DNA from: Holtermannia corniformis
Taxonomy: Eukaryota; Basidiomycota; Tremellomycetes; Holtermanniales
Assembly (NCBI GenBank): GCA_001599935.1
Contig: BCIJ01000038.1
Location: 62,001 to 126,000 of the forward strand
Length of the DNA stretch: 64,000 nt
Direction: 5' to 3'
In this document: positions 38,531 to 49,459 of the stretch, in pieces
Numbering within the stretch: position 1 is the first letter of the stretch
Layout: the number at the start of each line of letters is the position of its first letter
Translations under genes and position numbers: made by a program
Notes under the pieces: generated by a model
What the model was told of the DNA's origin: nothing
The model's database searches: none
The model's input: the letters and a program-made list of their open reading frames with translations, nothing else

Positions 38531-39719
38531 ATGACCCACGACATCTCTCTCGACCTTTTGCGCGGCTTTGTGTTTGACAGGATCCTCACTGACAGTGGGT
38601 ACGCTCGTTTGCAGAGCAGAGCTCACTTGCACCAGGTCCCTCGACCAAGTCTGTCTGGGTTCTGGGTACTATCAGACACTGTCCGGCCCTTGTCCACCTC
38701 GAGAAGACTGCATTCGAAGCAGGCCATGTCGCTTCGCTTCTCACTCGAAAGCTCTCACGTCTGGATACCTACCTGTCGAACCCGCCCGTGTGTTGCACCT
38801 CGGCTGCAGCACAGACACGACTGACATCGACCCCAGTACTCGTCGTCGCACGCACAGCTCAATCTCCAGGGCCAACCAGACGCCGTGATCAAGGTCATCT
38901 ACCCCGCGACCGAGACGCACATCAAAAAGTACTCTGCACAGACACGGTCGATCGTGCACGAAACGCCAGAGCTGTATCGAGACGTCGTCGTGCCGTATAT
39001 CGAGTCGTTTCCGCCTGATCGCCTGAAATGGTGCGTGTGCTGCGTCTGAACAGACTCGAGCTGATGGTGGACAAGGGTCTATCAGATTCTCGCTCACGAA
39101 AACGAGGCGGGGCGGATCGTGTTCGAAGACCCTGATCCGGAGACTGGGTTCATCATCATCCCGGATCTCAAGTGGGATCAGACATCCCTCAACGCGCTGG
39201 TCTGTTCGTCGGTGCTCAAGAGCCCACCGCTTACTCTTTCATCAGTATCTAACGGCTATCGTACGAAACGGCAAGATTCGGTCGCTGCGTGACTTGACCA
39301 GGGACCATCTTGGCTTGCTGCGCAACATTCGGCTGCAGGCCCGACGATGCGTCCAGCAGGCATATGGCGTTCAAGGCAACCAGTTGCGTATCCTAGTACA
39401 CTACCAACCGAGTTACTGTACGTGCACGCCGATGTCAATGTCCTACGGCTGACAGTCCGAAAGACCACTTTCATGTCCACATTGTGCACGTCGAGCACGA
39501 GAACCTTGTCGGCCTGATTGTAGGGCAATCTCATCTGCTAGACGACCTGATCAATCTTGTGAGTTTACACATCATCCCAAGCCAGATTGACACTTTCAGC
39601 TCGAGTTGTCTCCACCCGCTCCTCAACCGAGTCTGATTGCGCAAATGACTCTGACGTATGCGCTCGGCGCCGAGCATGGACTGTTTGCAGCACTGGCTGC
39701 TGCATCGGAGCAGGAATGA
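38531..39719 (+). CDS. DCS1: m7GpppX diphosphatase (scavenger decapping enzyme, DcpS)
   Basis: Hydrolyses the cap remnant m7GpppN left after 3'-5' mRNA decay. The N-terminal domain is [15 protein letters not shown], then [35 protein letters not shown] and [16 protein letters not shown]. The C-terminal HIT domain contains LVHYQPSYY and the histidine triad [12 protein letters not shown], followed by LDDLINLL and a C-terminal helix ([16 protein letters not shown]). Length, about 295-300 aa, is as usual. Several short introns; the first (A / GT split Ser) restores the conserved STKSVWVLG block. It lies directly downstream of a Ser-rich gene, 102 nt away, in the same direction. Confidence 0.93.
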
Positions 39720-40227
39720 GACACCGTGCATGCCAAGGTGCTGAGCCTCGTTCGACTGGCGGCGCATTACTGTTGCTCTGCTGATCCCAGGGAGCCATCT
39801 TGCACACGGAAACTGCATCCGTTCAAGCCACGGCGTCCTCTGCGCCTGTTCGCTCTGCGCCGAGGCCAACGCCCAACGCCCAACGCCATCAACGCGCTGC
39901 GGTGCCGCGCTCGCCAAGGCGGGGCGCGACTGACTTTTTGCGCGCGGCCGACGCGTCGATCACGGGAATTCCCCTGACGCGTTGCGCATCTGACCGACGG
40001 CGCTTGTTTGCAGTTATCGATCACTAACACTCGCGTCGCCAGCCGTGCACTCTATTGACACCAACAACTCGACTCGCCAGCGCGCCAACCATCGGCTCGC
40101 TGCATCCCACACTCTTTCGTCCAGTCACTCGCTCGCAGCGCTTCAGAAGCTGGTCTTCTCGTCGACTTTGTCACGCTCGCTCTCATTGTCGCAACATTCC
40201 AACTCGCTTCAAGCCCGATAAATCACC
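39720..40227. other. intergenic, upstream of Ser-rich gene
   Basis: 508 nt, no gene supported. It contains short CAACGCC repeats (about 39863-39892). Confidence 0.4.
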
Positions 40228-42159
40228 ATGGCTCCGAACGCGGGTTTCAAGATGTTTTCGTGGAAGCGCAAACCAGCCGCTGGCAGTCAAGACGGTAGAC
40301 CTAATGAGGCCGGTTCTTCGGTACCTGCATCCGCTGCGGGACCCGCTCGCCCGCCGCCGCCCCAGCTGCGGATAGTACCGCCTGGTCCAGTGTCGCCGAC
40401 GTCGATTCACTCACCTGCCATCCCTGGTCGGCTCGCCCGCCAAAGAACATCCTCTCGACCCTCGTCACCATCCTCTGCTTCGTTTGGATCCTCGGGACCT
40501 CACTGGGCACGGCGCCCCTCGGGTGAGGTCTCTCCCACCGTTCGATACAGTAGCGATGTGCGAACACCGCCGACTGTGTACGTCGACGCCAGCCAGGCAT
40601 ACCAACCTCCGTCTCCATACCGCCCGACATCGGACCGACGTCGTTCGTCCATCCGCTTTGCTCACGAGAGCTCGCCCACTGCTGCAGGCTGCAGTCCAAC
40701 AATGACCTATGGCTTTGAGCGCACGGCCATGTCGCAGAGCTCGCAGCCTTGCCGTGTCTCGAGCCTGTACGCGTCCTCGGCCGGGTCGACTTCAAGCCTG
40801 AACACGGTCATGGAGTACGGACGGACACCGCCAGCTGCGACGCGTCGCCGATCCCTGCTCTCGCAAGATGGACGAACGGGCACACCCGAGCCAGCGGTGC
40901 CCATGTTCAACATCATCCCTGCGACTCCACAGGGACCAGAGACCGACGTGTGTCAGCAGCGTCTCGACGTTGGCACGTCGGCTCCAAGCTCTTCATCCCC
41001 ACGCCACGTCGAGGCCCTTGCCGAGTCTGCCGAGATTATCGAAGGCGGTAGTCTGCCAAACACGGACATTGTGTTGACCGCGTTCGTGACGGCGCACGAC
41101 GGCGTACATGCCAACGTCGGTCAAACACAGCAGAGCGGGCCGCTGCCTACCATCGATGTCGACCTCGACTTTTCGCCTTTCTCACCAACGGTCGATCTGC
41201 CCGACGAGACGGCCATGGACGCAACGCCAGTCGTAGACTCTGACGAGTTGGCAACGAGGCCATCCGGCCTCCCCCCTTCTGAACCTCTGCCGCCATCACC
41301 GCCGTTCAACTCGTACCCGTCCCTGCCCTCCCTGTCGTCGATGACATCTTCACTGTCCACATCATCCTCGCTGTACTCGTTTCCCGACGTCGACGAGGCA
41401 CTCGGGTCAATGCTCGCTTCGCTCTCGGATCCCAACTTGCCTGCTGTCATGGACGAGGGCGGGGTCAAGACGCCGATGGCGTCTGCTCAGGCCGCTTGGA
41501 CGCCATATACGCCCGACGAGTCTGCCAGCTATGGCTTGGGTCTCGGATTAGGACTCGGCCTCGAAGTGGAACACGACGCGGTCGACGAGCCTTGCCCGGC
41601 TCGGTCTGTGACCCAGCCTCTGGCCCCGCGCTCGCACCGGCGGGCTCCACCACCACCCCTTGTGCTCAGTGACAAGCCTTTGTTCGCTCGATCCCACTCT
41701 GCGTCGAGTTCGGTTGCGAGCGTGCCGTCGACTGCACCGCTGATGAAGAACCACCGGCTGGCATTCTACGGCAGTGCGCGTGCGCACCCGGCGAGCCCAA
41801 CGACGGGCGTCTTCATCAGCCTCGACTCGAGCCCATCGGACCTAGCGAATCTGATGACGCCGTCGTACTCTGCGCCGGCGTGCTCTGATTACTTTGGTCA
41901 CAAGAGCACGCCGTCGGTGCTCTCGTCGCCGCCCTCGTCCGCGCGGTCCTCGACGTGCTCCCTGTCCTCTGGCATCGACTCTTACGACTCGGGCTCGAGC
42001 GCAGAAGGCGATCACGCGGGAGACGACGAAGACCTGGTGATCCAGACGGCGAGCATCATCTCGCTCAAGCCGTCGTCGCTGGCAGACGACGACTGGCTGG
42101 GTGGCACTGGGTTGCGCCAGAGCGTTGCGACCGCCGAGACTGTGGGCTGGGCACTGTGA
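40228..42159 (+). CDS. intronless Ser-rich unknown protein, 643 aa
   Basis: Function unknown. A single uninterrupted frame of 643 aa, unusual here because most neighbours are intron-split. It starts MAPNAGFKMFSWKRKPAAGS and ends ATAETVGWAL. Composition is Ser/Pro/Thr with low-complexity blocks, such as LGLGLGLGLGLEVE near 41540 and SSMTSSLSTSSSLYSFPDVDEAL near 41335-41405 (only its first part is a pure Ser/Thr run). Repeated RxxS and SP sites suggest phosphorylation. No signal peptide, membrane helix or known domain. The frame's length and codon bias argue that it is a real gene. Confidence 0.75.
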   Translation: MAPNAGFKMFSWKRKPAAGSQDGRPNEAGSSVPASAAGPARPPPPQLRIVPPGPVSPTSIHSPAIPGRLARQRTSSRPSSPSSASFGSSGPHWARRPSGEVSPTVRYSSDVRTPPTVYVDASQAYQPPSPYRPTSDRRRSSIRFAHESSPTAAGCSPTMTYGFERTAMSQSSQPCRVSSLYASSAGSTSSLNTVMEYGRTPPAATRRRSLLSQDGRTGTPEPAVPMFNIIPATPQGPETDVCQQRLDVGTSAPSSSSPRHVEALAESAEIIEGGSLPNTDIVLTAFVTAHDGVHANVGQTQQSGPLPTIDVDLDFSPFSPTVDLPDETAMDATPVVDSDELATRPSGLPPSEPLPPSPPFNSYPSLPSLSSMTSSLSTSSSLYSFPDVDEALGSMLASLSDPNLPAVMDEGGVKTPMASAQAAWTPYTPDESASYGLGLGLGLGLEVEHDAVDEPCPARSVTQPLAPRSHRRAPPPPLVLSDKPLFARSHSASSSVASVPSTAPLMKNHRLAFYGSARAHPASPTTGVFISLDSSPSDLANLMTPSYSAPACSDYFGHKSTPSVLSSPPSSARSSTCSLSSGIDSYDSGSSAEGDHAGDDEDLVIQTASIISLKPSSLADDDWLGGTGLRQSVATAETVGWAL

Positions 42160-42902
42160 GCGCGTTTGCGAGTGCAGCAGGCATTGTTTCGCAACGGATT
42201 GTAGCAGTATAGCGTTGACATGTATATTGCACCGTCCAACTGCCCTCCGAGCTCAGCACTGACCGCACGCACGACGGCACACAGCATGCTCTGGTCGACT
42301 GCACTGTACTGCATGTGCCCTCTGCAACGAGCGCACTGCGGGATCGAGGATTGTGACCGTGTGCCGAGCGTTCGACGCCACCGACAAGATGGCACGCCAG
42401 CCACCGTCCGACGCGTTTCTGCTGGTGCTGGTGCTGGTTCAGCATCATCTTGGTTGTCTTTTCCTGCTTGTACTCGCTTAGAACGTCACTGCGACTGCGG
42501 TGGACCGTGCACATCTCGAGACAATCACACTCTGGTAGTGGATCGCCGTCAAAGGCCCAAAGGACGCGCAACCTTGCTTGTGAGCGGCACAGGATCGACA
42601 CAAAAGGCTTGGGAAGGTGCTGTCCCGCTTGGATGCTCGCTAGTGTTGCATAGACTGACATTCTCCTAGTACTCCTACTCCCTCACCTCCTCATCGCGGC
42701 TCGTTATAGAGCGCTCGGTCGCAGGGACACACACCAACTCTTCTTCAGTTTGCCCACTGTCCACCGCCGACCCCTTTCGGCCGCAGTCGCTCTTTGCACC
42801 CCCTCGCTCTCTTGTCTTGGTCGTCTTTCGCCTGTTCCTTCTTCTCAACGGTCCTCTGCGAGTGACCAGAGACATCCGCACCAGCCACCTCAACCACGCA
42901 CC
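42160..42902. other. intergenic, LPMO promoter region
   Basis: 743 nt with no supported gene. The last 200 nt are pyrimidine-rich on the plus strand, typical of a fungal promoter/5' UTR before a secreted enzyme gene. Confidence 0.45.
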
Positions 42903-44191
42903 ATGGCTCGCTCAGCTTTCGTCGCCGCCGTCTGTGCGGTCGCCTGCGCCTCGACGGCATGGGCTCACGTTCAAATGACTTCACCTTACCCTTTGCACTC
43001 GACCTTTAACCCGGCCACGACCGAGGACCTCAAGGTGGGTTGGCCGTCGCGCTTATGAGGACGAGGCTGACTCGGCGCAGGACTACAGTATGACATCCCC
43101 GCTCATCACTGATGGCACCTACCCTTGCAAGGTATCGTCTATATTCGTTCGCGCGGGCTAGACTGACCGAGCAGGGCTATATTACCAGCCCGGACGACGC
43201 CTCGATGGCGTCGGTTGCGACCTATGCTGCCGGCTCGAGCGTGACAACGACGTTTGCTGGCACCGCGACGCATGTGAGCAGCCTCGCTGTCACCCGCCGC
43301 AAGACTGACAATCCCAGAACGGCGGCTCGTGCCAGTTTTCAATGTCGTACGACAACGGCGCCACCTGGAATGTCATCTACTCGGTCGTGGGCGGCTGCAT
43401 GGTCGACAGCACGACGATCGACGTCCCGATCCCAAGCGAAGCCCCGGCGGGTAAAGCGCTGTTTGCCTGGGCTTGGTTCAACCACAGTGGGAACCGCGAG
43501 ATGTGTGAGTATTGAACAGACGCAAGGCAGAGGCTCAAGTGGGTTCATCCAGACCACAACTGTGCCAGCGTCGACATTACGGGCAGCGGTGGCGGTCTGA
43601 CTGGCCCTGAGCCGTTTGTCGCCAATGCCGATGTAAACCAGTGTGCGACGGTCGAGTGGGTATCGTTTGCACTGGCAGTGGACGCGGCTGATAATCGTAG
43701 GGGCATCGACGTCGTCTTCCCCGACCCAGGACCCAACGTTGCCTACGGTGGCAGCTACGCGTCTTCAAAGTGAGCAACGGTCCGTGCGCATCAAGCGCCT
43801 GCTGATCACAATAGACCGACCGAGGCCGCCGGGTTCACGGGCTCCAACTGTGTTGGCCCCGGTGGATCGAGCGGAGGTTCGTCTAGTGCTGCCGCTACTG
43901 CGACGGCCTCCGCTAGCTCGGCTGCAGCGTCGGGTGCCGGCGTAACCATCTCTGCAGAGATCAGCATCGGTCTCGGTGCGACGGCCTCGTCGGCTGCGCC
44001 TTCGGCCACCCTGGCATCCGGTTCGCTGAACAGCGGTAGTGTGAGTGCATAGCCGTCCTCGATATCCGTTAACAGCCTAGAACACTACAAAGACGTGCAA
44101 GAAGCGCAAGCGGTCCAGCGTCGCCAAGCGCGATGCCGCACACCACCGCGCGTCCCACGAGCGCCTGGTGCGCCGTCGTCGGATGCACTAG
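42903..44191 (+). CDS. secreted lytic polysaccharide monooxygenase candidate (AA11-like) with basic tail
   Basis: Likely copper enzyme that oxidatively cleaves chitin or a related polysaccharide outside the cell. The signal peptide MARSAFVAAVCAVACASTAWA ends just before His22, so cleavage would expose the N-terminal His of the copper brace (HVQMTSPYPL). Further family-like features are DGTYPCKGY, the second His in ATHNGGSCQFS, and AWAWFNHSGNREMYHNCASV, whose Tyr fits the axial position. These blocks resemble AA11-type sequences as I recall them. After the domain come a Ser/Ala-rich linker and a very basic end (KKRKRSSVAKR, HHRASHERLVRRRRMH). About eight introns near 45 nt; all tested splices are in frame. 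The family assignment is inference from motifs. Confidence 0.75.
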
Positions 44192-44279
44192 GGTCCGAGA
44201 GTGATCACTGGTGATCACGGCTGCACACGCGACCCCGGCGGTCGGCAAAGTGTACAGTAGCGCAATGCATCGCTCGCTC

Positions 44280-45181
44280 TTACTTTTTCACGTTGAACAT
44301 GCTGAGGAGAGCAAAGCAGCCGTAGAGGAGACCGACCGGGTAGGCGACGAGCAGCCGCTGGTGGTCCATCCTGAGTACTGCGACAAAGATGGACGAGGCC
44401 GAGTGGGTGCACCAGAGGATGGACAGGGTCGCGAGCACGTAGCCGAGCGGGTGGCTGCTGCGTGAGCGTTGACGCTGTCCGGGGCAAGCCAAGACGACTC
44501 ACTCGATCCCGAGGCCGATCCCGATCCCTCCCAAGCCAACCATGGGCAAGAGGCAGTAGCCGAGCACGCTGGCGGTGCGGTAGGCGTCGATCGCGACTTC
44601 CGACATGAGGTTGAGCAAGAGGTAGATTGCGGTCGTGCCGAGCAGGGCGACGCCGTAGATGTAGGAGAACTGGGGTTTCCCAGACTGGTGGGAGTCAGTC
44701 AGAGTCGTAGCCAGAGCGTACACGACGGACAAAGAGCAGGACAAGAGCAAAACCAAAGCAAAACACAAAAGGGCCGGCTAGGTCGGCGTCGTCCATGATG
44801 CGCGAGTCGACGGTCGCGACCGGGTTGAGGACGGTGAGCGACTTTGCGAGGATGTGCGAAGGGTTGATACCGAGTTCTGTGCTGTCAGCATCGTAGCAGC
44901 AGCAGGAGCAGCGTACCCTCCATCAAACTCGGCTCGCCCTCGAACCCGCCGGTACCAAAGGCTTCCCACCAGCGCCCTTCGGCCGTGATCCTACCTGCCA
45001 TTGGACCTTGAGCGTGTCCTGCTTGGCCCATGCTGCCCATGTTGCCCTCGAGAGAGCTCCGAGAGCCCGAGTAGTAGGGCGTGCTCGAGGCTTGGCCGCC
45101 GTAGAACTGGAGCGGCTCGCTGTTCGCGCCTTGGCCTTGGCCTGAGCCGTACGAGGATGCAGCGTAGCCCTGGTTGAACAT
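44280..45181 (-). CDS. YIP1: Yip1-family Golgi membrane protein
   Basis: Integral membrane protein of ER-Golgi transport vesicles that binds Rab/Ypt GTPases. The N-terminus is cytosolic, Gly/Ser/Gln-rich (MFNQGYAASSYGSGQGQGAN). Then comes the conserved ELGINPSHILAKSLTVLNP and DADLAGPFVFCFALVLLLS, followed by about five hydrophobic segments (FSYIYGVALLGTTAIYLLL, VLGYCLLPMVGLGGIGIG, LATLSILWCTHSASSIFV, LLVAYPVGLLYGCFALLSMF), ending NVKK. The order and the GYCLLP motif are characteristic of YIP1 (YIPF5). Short introns. It is divergent from SLA2 across about 200 nt; both act in membrane traffic. Confidence 0.93.
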
Positions 45182-45379
45182 GGTGATGGTGGTGATGCTG
45201 ATGATGCTGATGAACCGTGATGCGATGGTGAAGCTGATGGTCGTCGTCGGTGAAAGCCCCCGGCAACCTCGTCCTCATCGACAACCATCTCGAGCACCAT
45301 CCACTCGCTCTCAGACGTACAGAGCACTGCAGACGACAGCCAGACAGACGCAGACTGCACACACTGACCGCCGGGCGAC

Positions 45380-48300
45380 ATGTCTGTACCGAGAGCACCC
45401 ACTCGCCAGGATGGATGCTGATCAACCGCCTGCAGGGGTCGTCACGACTATGATGAGGATAATGCGTTCAGGAGGGCTGCAAACGCGACAACGCATCAGC
45501 CGACTCGGCCAGTCGACAAGGACAAGGTCAGTCGATGCCGCCGCTCATCTCGCATCGCATCGCTAACTCGTCGGCAGGCCGAGTCCGAGCTGAGCCTCAA
45601 CATCAAGAAAGCTACCAGTCCAGAGGAGACGGCGCCCAGTGGGTCTGGGTGATCAAGAGGGATGCACAGCTGACAGCCCACAGAGCAAAAGCACGTCCGG
45701 AGTCAGTAGCAGCGTGTTTAATACTTCGAGCCCACTGACGCCCTCGACAGAGTGCATCGTCTACACTTGGGACTACCACTCGTCGCTGTCGGTCTGGAAC
45801 GGCTTGCGCACACAGCCAATCCTCGCAGACGAGGTCCAGACGTTCAAGAGTCTGATTGTCGTCCACAAGTTGCTCCAAGAGGGCCACCCGGTCGTACGTG
45901 CCGTCTCTGCACAATCAGCATGCACGCCGCCGCGTAGCTGATCGCGCCTAGACACTGAAAGAAGCCCACGGTCAGACGGGATGGCTGGATACATGCGGCC
46001 GTACGGTCGGAGGCGACGGCTTAAAGGGTCAGGACACTATCACTCTCCCTCTCTCGACTGACCATCACAGGCTACGCACCCCTCATCAAGGCTTATGTCT
46101 CGTTCCTCTTGTCCAAACTGCGCTTCCACCGCCACCACCCCGAGTTCAACGGTTTGTTCGAGTACGAAGAATACGTCAGCCTCAAGAACATTGACGATCC
46201 CAACGAGGGGTCCGTCGCAAACGTCCAGGGCACAACACTGACAGCTGCAGATACGAGACCATCACCGACCTCATGACGCTCCAGGACCAGATCGAGTCGT
46301 TCCAAAAGCTCATCTTTGCCCACTTTCGCGGCTCCAACAATAACGAATGCCGCATCTCGGCCCTCGTCCCGCTCGTCAAGGAGAGCTTTGGCATCTACAA
46401 GTTTATCACAAGCATGCTCAGAGCCATGCACCGACGTGAGTGCCTGCTCCAGGCATGCAGTACTAACGTGTGCTAGGTACCGACGCCATGGACGCAATGT
46501 CGCCTCTGCGGGATCGCTACAAGGCTCAGCACTACAACCTGCGCAAGTTTTACTACGAGTGCTCCAACCTCAAGTACTTGACTGGCCTCATCAACGTGCC
46601 AAAGCTCGGACAGGTCGGTGCCCACGTAGAGTCCGAGTCTCACTGACACGGCGTAGGAGCCGCCAAATCTGCTCGACAACGGGACAGCGCCAGAGCTCCC
46701 GCAGCGACCCGATACCCGAGCAGCCGTCACATCGCCCCCTCCTTCCGCCCCCTCGCCAGCACCGACCCAAGGCGAGATTGCCGAACAGCGCCGCATGCTC
46801 GAAGAATACGAGCAAAAGCAGAAAGCGCTCGTCGCGCAGCGAGAGGCAGAGCAGCGACGGCAGCAAGAGGACCAGCGCCGACAGGAAGCCGAGTTTGCCG
46901 AGCAGCAGCGCCAGCAGCAGGAGCGCGAACGGATCGCTCAGGAGCAGCTGCTGCGTGATCAGATGAACCAGCAGTGGAACCAGCAGCAGCAGGGTCAAAG
47001 CGCTCAGCTTCAGCAAGAGATGCTCGCCATGCAGGGGCAGTATGAGCGCGATCAGATGCTGCTCGAGCAGTACGACCGGGTAGGTTACGCCTTGCCTAGA
47101 GCTTTCGCTGACCATGCAGCGCGTCAAAAACCTCGAAGGCGAGCTGAACATGATCGGCGCCAACGCCGGTGCCCAGCTCTCGGCCAAGGACGACCTCATC
47201 CGCCAGCTACAGCAGCAGATTGAAACGTGGAAGAACAAGTACGAGGCCCTCGCCAAGCTCTACTCGCAGCTGCGTGGAGAACACCTCGACTTGCTCAACA
47301 AGAGCAAGGGCTTCCAGCTCAAGGCCAACTCGGCACAGGAAGCGATCGACCGCATGGAACGCATGGAGCGCGACGTCAAGAGCAAGAACCTCGAGCTTGC
47401 CGACATGATCCGCGAGCGTGACCGTGCTCGTTTCGACGTTGATCGTCTCAAGTCGGTCAGTGCTCTGTTCCGGACACATCTCGTGCTGACGTTCCCCAAG
47501 AGCCACAAGGAGGAACTGGACCGCATCAAGCGCGATCTGTCGTTTGCAAACGAGCGTGCCGAGGACGCGACGCGCAACAAGAGTTCCGAGGTCTCGGGCG
47601 TCTTGACCAAGTACAACCGACAGCTCACAGAGCTGGAGGACTCGTTGCGGGTGGGTCGCGAGTTTACTCAAATACCCCCTGGCTGACGTCCGTAGGCAAA
47701 GCAAATGCAGATTGACGACTTGCTACGCAAGCTCGACGACAAGGACGGCGATCTCGCCCGTGCCATCGAGGACAAGGAGCAAGAGTTGCTCATCATGCAG
47801 GAGGGCATGGACTCGACGCTCAAAGAGCTCAGCGATCTGCGCATAGTGAGTGTCTTGACCTCATACGTCTTGTCTGACGCAGACAGACACAAGGCGATAC
47901 GAGCTCTGCATTCGACACGCAGGTCGACACCCTCATCCTTGATCACCGCAAAGAGCTCAATGCCATCATTGGTGTGTAGACGGTCGAGGTACGAGCTCGC
48001 ACTGACCTGCTCCAGACTCGATCCTCCAGGCGTGTGTGCAAAAGGTGGACGACGCGTTGTACGAGCTCGAGGCGCCGATGCAGACTGGCAACACCACGGC
48101 CACCCCCGAGTACACCCTCTCGATCATCGAGTCGGCCATGACAAACGCAACACAGTTTGCATCGACCTACAACCTCTACCTTGGCCGGAAACGCGGCGGT
48201 GGCCACGTCGACGTGATCAAGACGGCTAATGACTTTGCGCAAGCACTGTCCGAGACGCTGCTTAGCTCAAAGGGCATCACCCGCTTGGCGAGCAGCGACG

Positions 48301-49253
48301 ACGCGTCCGACAAGCTCGTCCGCGTCGCCAAGACTGCAGGCGATGTCGGCCAGCGCTTCTTCCTCAACCTCCAGTCGTACCGTCTGCTCGGCAGCGGCAA
48401 CAAGGAGGAGATTGCTCTCAGGAACAATGCAGAGGCACGCAACGCGCTCACCAAGCTTTCCGAGACGGTCGAGCAGCTCGTCCCTCGTGGCAACTCGCAC
48501 AGTCTTGCAAAGGCCAACGGGGACATTGGCGACCTCGTCTCGCAAGAGATGCAAAACGCCGCACGCGCAATCGACGAGGCTACTCAGCGGCTTCAGAGCC
48601 TCATGTCGCGACCCAAGGACAGCTCCAAGTACAGCGTGTTGGACGTCCAGGTCCACGACGCCATCCTCGAGGCGGCGCTGGCCATTACAAACGCGATCGG
48701 CAGGTTGATCCAAGCCGCTACCGAGTCGCAACAGGAGATTGTGGCCGAAGGCAAGGGTTCGAGCACCAGCCAGCAGTTTTACAAGCGCAACAACCGCTGG
48801 ACCGAAGGCCTCATTTCTGCCGCCAAGGCCGTCGCCTTTGCCACAACGTTGCTGATCGAGAGCGCCGACGGCGTCATCTCGGGCACGCATTCGTTCGAGC
48901 AGCTCATTGTCGCTTCCAACGAGGTCGCTGGAGCCACCGCCCAGCTCGTCGCCGCGTCGCGCGTCAAAGCCTCGTTGATGTCCAAGACTCAACAGCGGCT
49001 CGAGGTCGCCTCAAAGGCCGTCACCGACGCGTGCAAGGCGCTCGTCAAGCAGGTCAAGTTGATCTCCAACCAGCGAACAGACGACGACGCGGTCGACTAC
49101 AAGGCCATGGCCGCGCACGAGTTCAAGGTTCGCGAAATGGAGCAGCAGGTCGAGATCTTGAAGCTAGAGAAGGATCTCGGCGCTGCGCGTCGCCGACTGG
49201 GTGAGATGCGCAGAGCGGGGTCAGTCAATGTTGGACGGCGCGACGATTATTGA
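45380..49253 (+). CDS. SLA2: Sla2/HIP1R endocytic adaptor (ANTH, coiled coil, I/LWEQ actin-binding)
   Basis: Links clathrin coats and PI(4,5)P2 membranes to actin during endocytosis. The ANTH domain contains ESELSLNIKKATSPEETAP, KHVRKCIVYTWDYHSS, LIVVHKLLQEGHP and FEYEEYVSLKNI. A Gln/Glu-rich coiled coil is coded about 46740-47700 and a talin-like I/LWEQ (THATCH) domain about 48000-49180, ending in a coiled C-terminus (GAARRRLGEMRRAG). About 1,050-1,080 aa. The first in-frame exon begins at 45436 (GRHDYDEDNAFRR) without an ATG. The best model splits the start codon: AT at 45380-45381, an intron 45382-45435 (donor GTCTGT, branch CTGAT, acceptor TGCAG), then G. The start is therefore tentative; the rest is secure. 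Confidence 0.93.
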
Positions 49254-49459
49254 CAACATGCAGTTACCATGAGGATCAAGATTGAAGCAAATACAAGACT
49301 GATTGTACGGCGATGCAACCCATGTACTTCCACCATGCTACACGCAGCCATCCTCGAACACATTCTGGAGTTCGGGATTCGTCCACCAGGGTGCGGTTGC
49401 GAGAGCCATGAGGATGGACTCGGGCTGCGAATGACTTTAGCTGTGTCGTCTGACCAGGA

